NCBI GenBank assembly: GCA_026931725.1
Contig: JAIXLE010000100.1
Location: forward strand, 1-40,544
Direction of reading: 5' to 3'
Source of the DNA: Bacteroidales bacterium
GTDB lineage: Bacteria; Planctomycetota; Planctomycetia; Gemmatales; Gemmataceae
DNA: 40,544 nucleotides
Every line of letters begins with the position of its first letter. Positions within the stretch are counted from its first letter, which is position 1. Positions 39,504-40,544 of the stretch are shown here, in pieces. Both the position numbers and the translations under genes were made by a program. The notes under the pieces are model-generated. The model did not search any database. It was not told the origin of the DNA and saw only the letters and a program-made list of their open reading frames with translations.

Positions 39504-40388
39504 CTACTTCGGCAGCACTTCTCCGATCACAACGCGGTGGATGCCGGGGATGTTCCGCAAGGCGGCGGCGTAATCCTCGGCATCCTGGATGTGGGTGGCA
39601 TGGCCGGAAACCGTTGCGGTTCCATTTTCGAGCCGAATTGTCAACCAACCGAATCGGGGGTTGCTGGCCCGGAGTGTGCTGACCTGCTGTTCCAGGGTTG
39701 GGGCCGTGTTCACCACCGGAGACACGGGAACCTGTTGCGGGGGGATGTTCGGCATGGCATCCGCTTGGCCGGGCATCGGCAATTCGGGAATCAAAGGTGT
39801 CGACGGCTTGGCCCCCGTGACAACCGGATCCAGCAGGAATCCCGCTAACGGTGGCTGGCTCGGTCGTTGGGCCACCACGGAATCGCTGCGGCCCTGCGAT
39901 GGGGAACCAGGGTTCCAGGCCATCAACTGCGGATCGACTCGTAATTGGCCCGGCGTGGTCGGATACACCAGCGGAGGCACCGCCGTAGGGGGGAGTATCA
40001 TCGCCTCGCGGACTTGTCCGCCGAATCCATCCTCGCGGAGTGCCACCCAGCAATGCACTTTGACTTCCGTCAACCCGGGTACACCTCGGATGACCCATTC
40101 CACGCGGGCAATGGTTGCGGCATCCGGCACTGGGCCACCCACCACGGCGACGCGATCGACAACACTGACGAACAGGTTCACTGGGGCGAGAACCGAATCC
40201 GCCGCCAGGGCCGATTTGACTTGGAAGGCCAGCAGGGTGTCGTTGGCGGTTGAGGCTGGAAATGGTTGGGAACTGGCCGGTTGCGGAGCCAGCCCGAATA
40301 GCAGGGCCACGAAGGCCACCAGCAACCGGGGATCCCGGACGTATCGCCCAAATGCACGAGCGCGGGAAGGATGTGGGGTTGAGTTCAT
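39504..40388 (-). CDS. Secreted protein with two BON domains
   Basis: A 294-residue exported protein. The signal segment is RLLVAFVALLFGLAPQPASS (about 21-40). A first BON domain lies at about 50-115 (LLAFQVKSALAADSVLAPVN, then FVSVVDRVAVVGGPVPD and VEWVIRGVPGLTEVKV), a proline-rich linker at about 130-225, and a second BON domain near the end (WLTIRLENGTATVSGHATHIQDAEDYAAALRNIPGIHRVVIG, signature only: TATVSGHAT and IPGIHRVVIG). BON domains bind membranes or phospholipids in OsmY-type proteins; here two are joined by a long linker. ATG 40388 has GGAG seven bases upstream and gives a proper signal peptide; the longer frame to 40418 does not. It converges on the acyltransferase fusion, 54 bases away. 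Confidence 0.82.
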   Translation of the reverse strand: MNSTPHPSRARAFGRYVRDPRLLVAFVALLFGLAPQPASSQPFPASTANDTLLAFQVKSALAADSVLAPVNLFVSVVDRVAVVGGPVPDAATIARVEWVIRGVPGLTEVKVHCWVALREDGFGGQVREAMILPPTAVPPLVYPTTPGQLRVDPQLMAWNPGSPSQGRSDSVVAQRPSQPPLAGFLLDPVVTGAKPSTPLIPELPMPGQADAMPNIPPQQVPVSPVVNTAPTLEQQVSTLRASNPRFGWLTIRLENGTATVSGHATHIQDAEDYAAALRNIPGIHRVVIGEVLPK

Positions 40389-40544
40389 GATGCATCTCCA
40401 GTTGCCGAGTGGCTCCAAAATCGGCCCCGACTGGCTCCCGTTGATGTATTGTTCGTTATGAAAATGCGGGTTGAAACGAGACTTGAATCAAAGCGTGCGG
40501 AAATCTTGACTTTTGAGTCAGAACGTGCCGGACGGCCAAAGTGA

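Noticed and set aside
40458..40544. A 28-codon + strand frame ending at the last base of the window
   Set aside because: It is very short, has no ribosome-binding site, and matches no known protein; a stop at the window end is likely chance.
1..40544. tRNA, rRNA, CRISPR array, transposase or phage genes
   Set aside because: None was seen. The only tandem repeat array (11481-11605) has contiguous palindromic units and no spacers, so it is not CRISPR.

Overview
The window looks like a chromosomal segment of a planctomycete, most likely of the Gemmata/Gemmataceae group. The lineage signs are a DUF1559-type prepilin-like protein, a very large secreted dehydrogenase of the PVC type (propeller, HEAT repeats and cytochrome c in one chain), a BBP7-like outer-membrane protein, a Gemmata-style ECF sigma factor, and several proteins found mainly in this group. 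This is inference from protein families; no 16S gene is present.

Region 1 (1-5730, all + strand) is the end of the spc/alpha ribosomal block: secY (3' part), map, an unknown two-helix membrane protein, rpmJ, rpsM, rpsK, rpsD, rpoA, rplQ. The order is the usual bacterial one, but adk and infA are absent from their usual places and the unknown gene sits between map and rpmJ. The block is cut by several strong hairpins: after secY, between rpsK and rpsD, between rpsD and rpoA, and a final terminator after rplQ. By eye it is less GC-rich than the rest.

Region 2 (5740-13100, all - strand) holds a small lipoprotein, a SulP anion transporter fused to a beta-carbonic anhydrase, the PVC-type dehydrogenase, a short acidic/lysine-rich protein and the DUF1559 pseudopilin. 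A three-copy palindromic repeat lies upstream of the dehydrogenase. A 341-base gap with several inverted repeats separates the pseudopilin from region 3.

Region 3 (13438-24113) has an Hsp70-like ATPase and a GH5-like glycosidase (+), RarA and an unknown helical protein (-), a zinc-ribbon membrane protein (+), the BBP7-like protein (-) and a one-chain FAD/Fe-S hydroxyacid dehydrogenase (+).

Region 4 (24103-32010, - strand) is an efflux operon: a lipoprotein adaptor followed by two different RND permeases. No outer-membrane channel gene is present. The second permease carries about 64 extra residues in the loop between TM6 and TM7.

Region 5 (32131-40544) contains a secreted alpha/beta hydrolase (+), an ECF sigma factor, a GNAT acetyltransferase and a secreted PPC-domain protein (-), a three-part acyltransferase/ACP/acyl-ACP synthetase fusion (+), and a secreted BON-domain protein (-). 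No tRNA, rRNA, insertion sequence, phage gene or CRISPR array was seen. The best candidates for something new are the acyltransferase-ACP-synthetase fusion, the insertion in the second RND permease, and the hairpins that divide the alpha operon.
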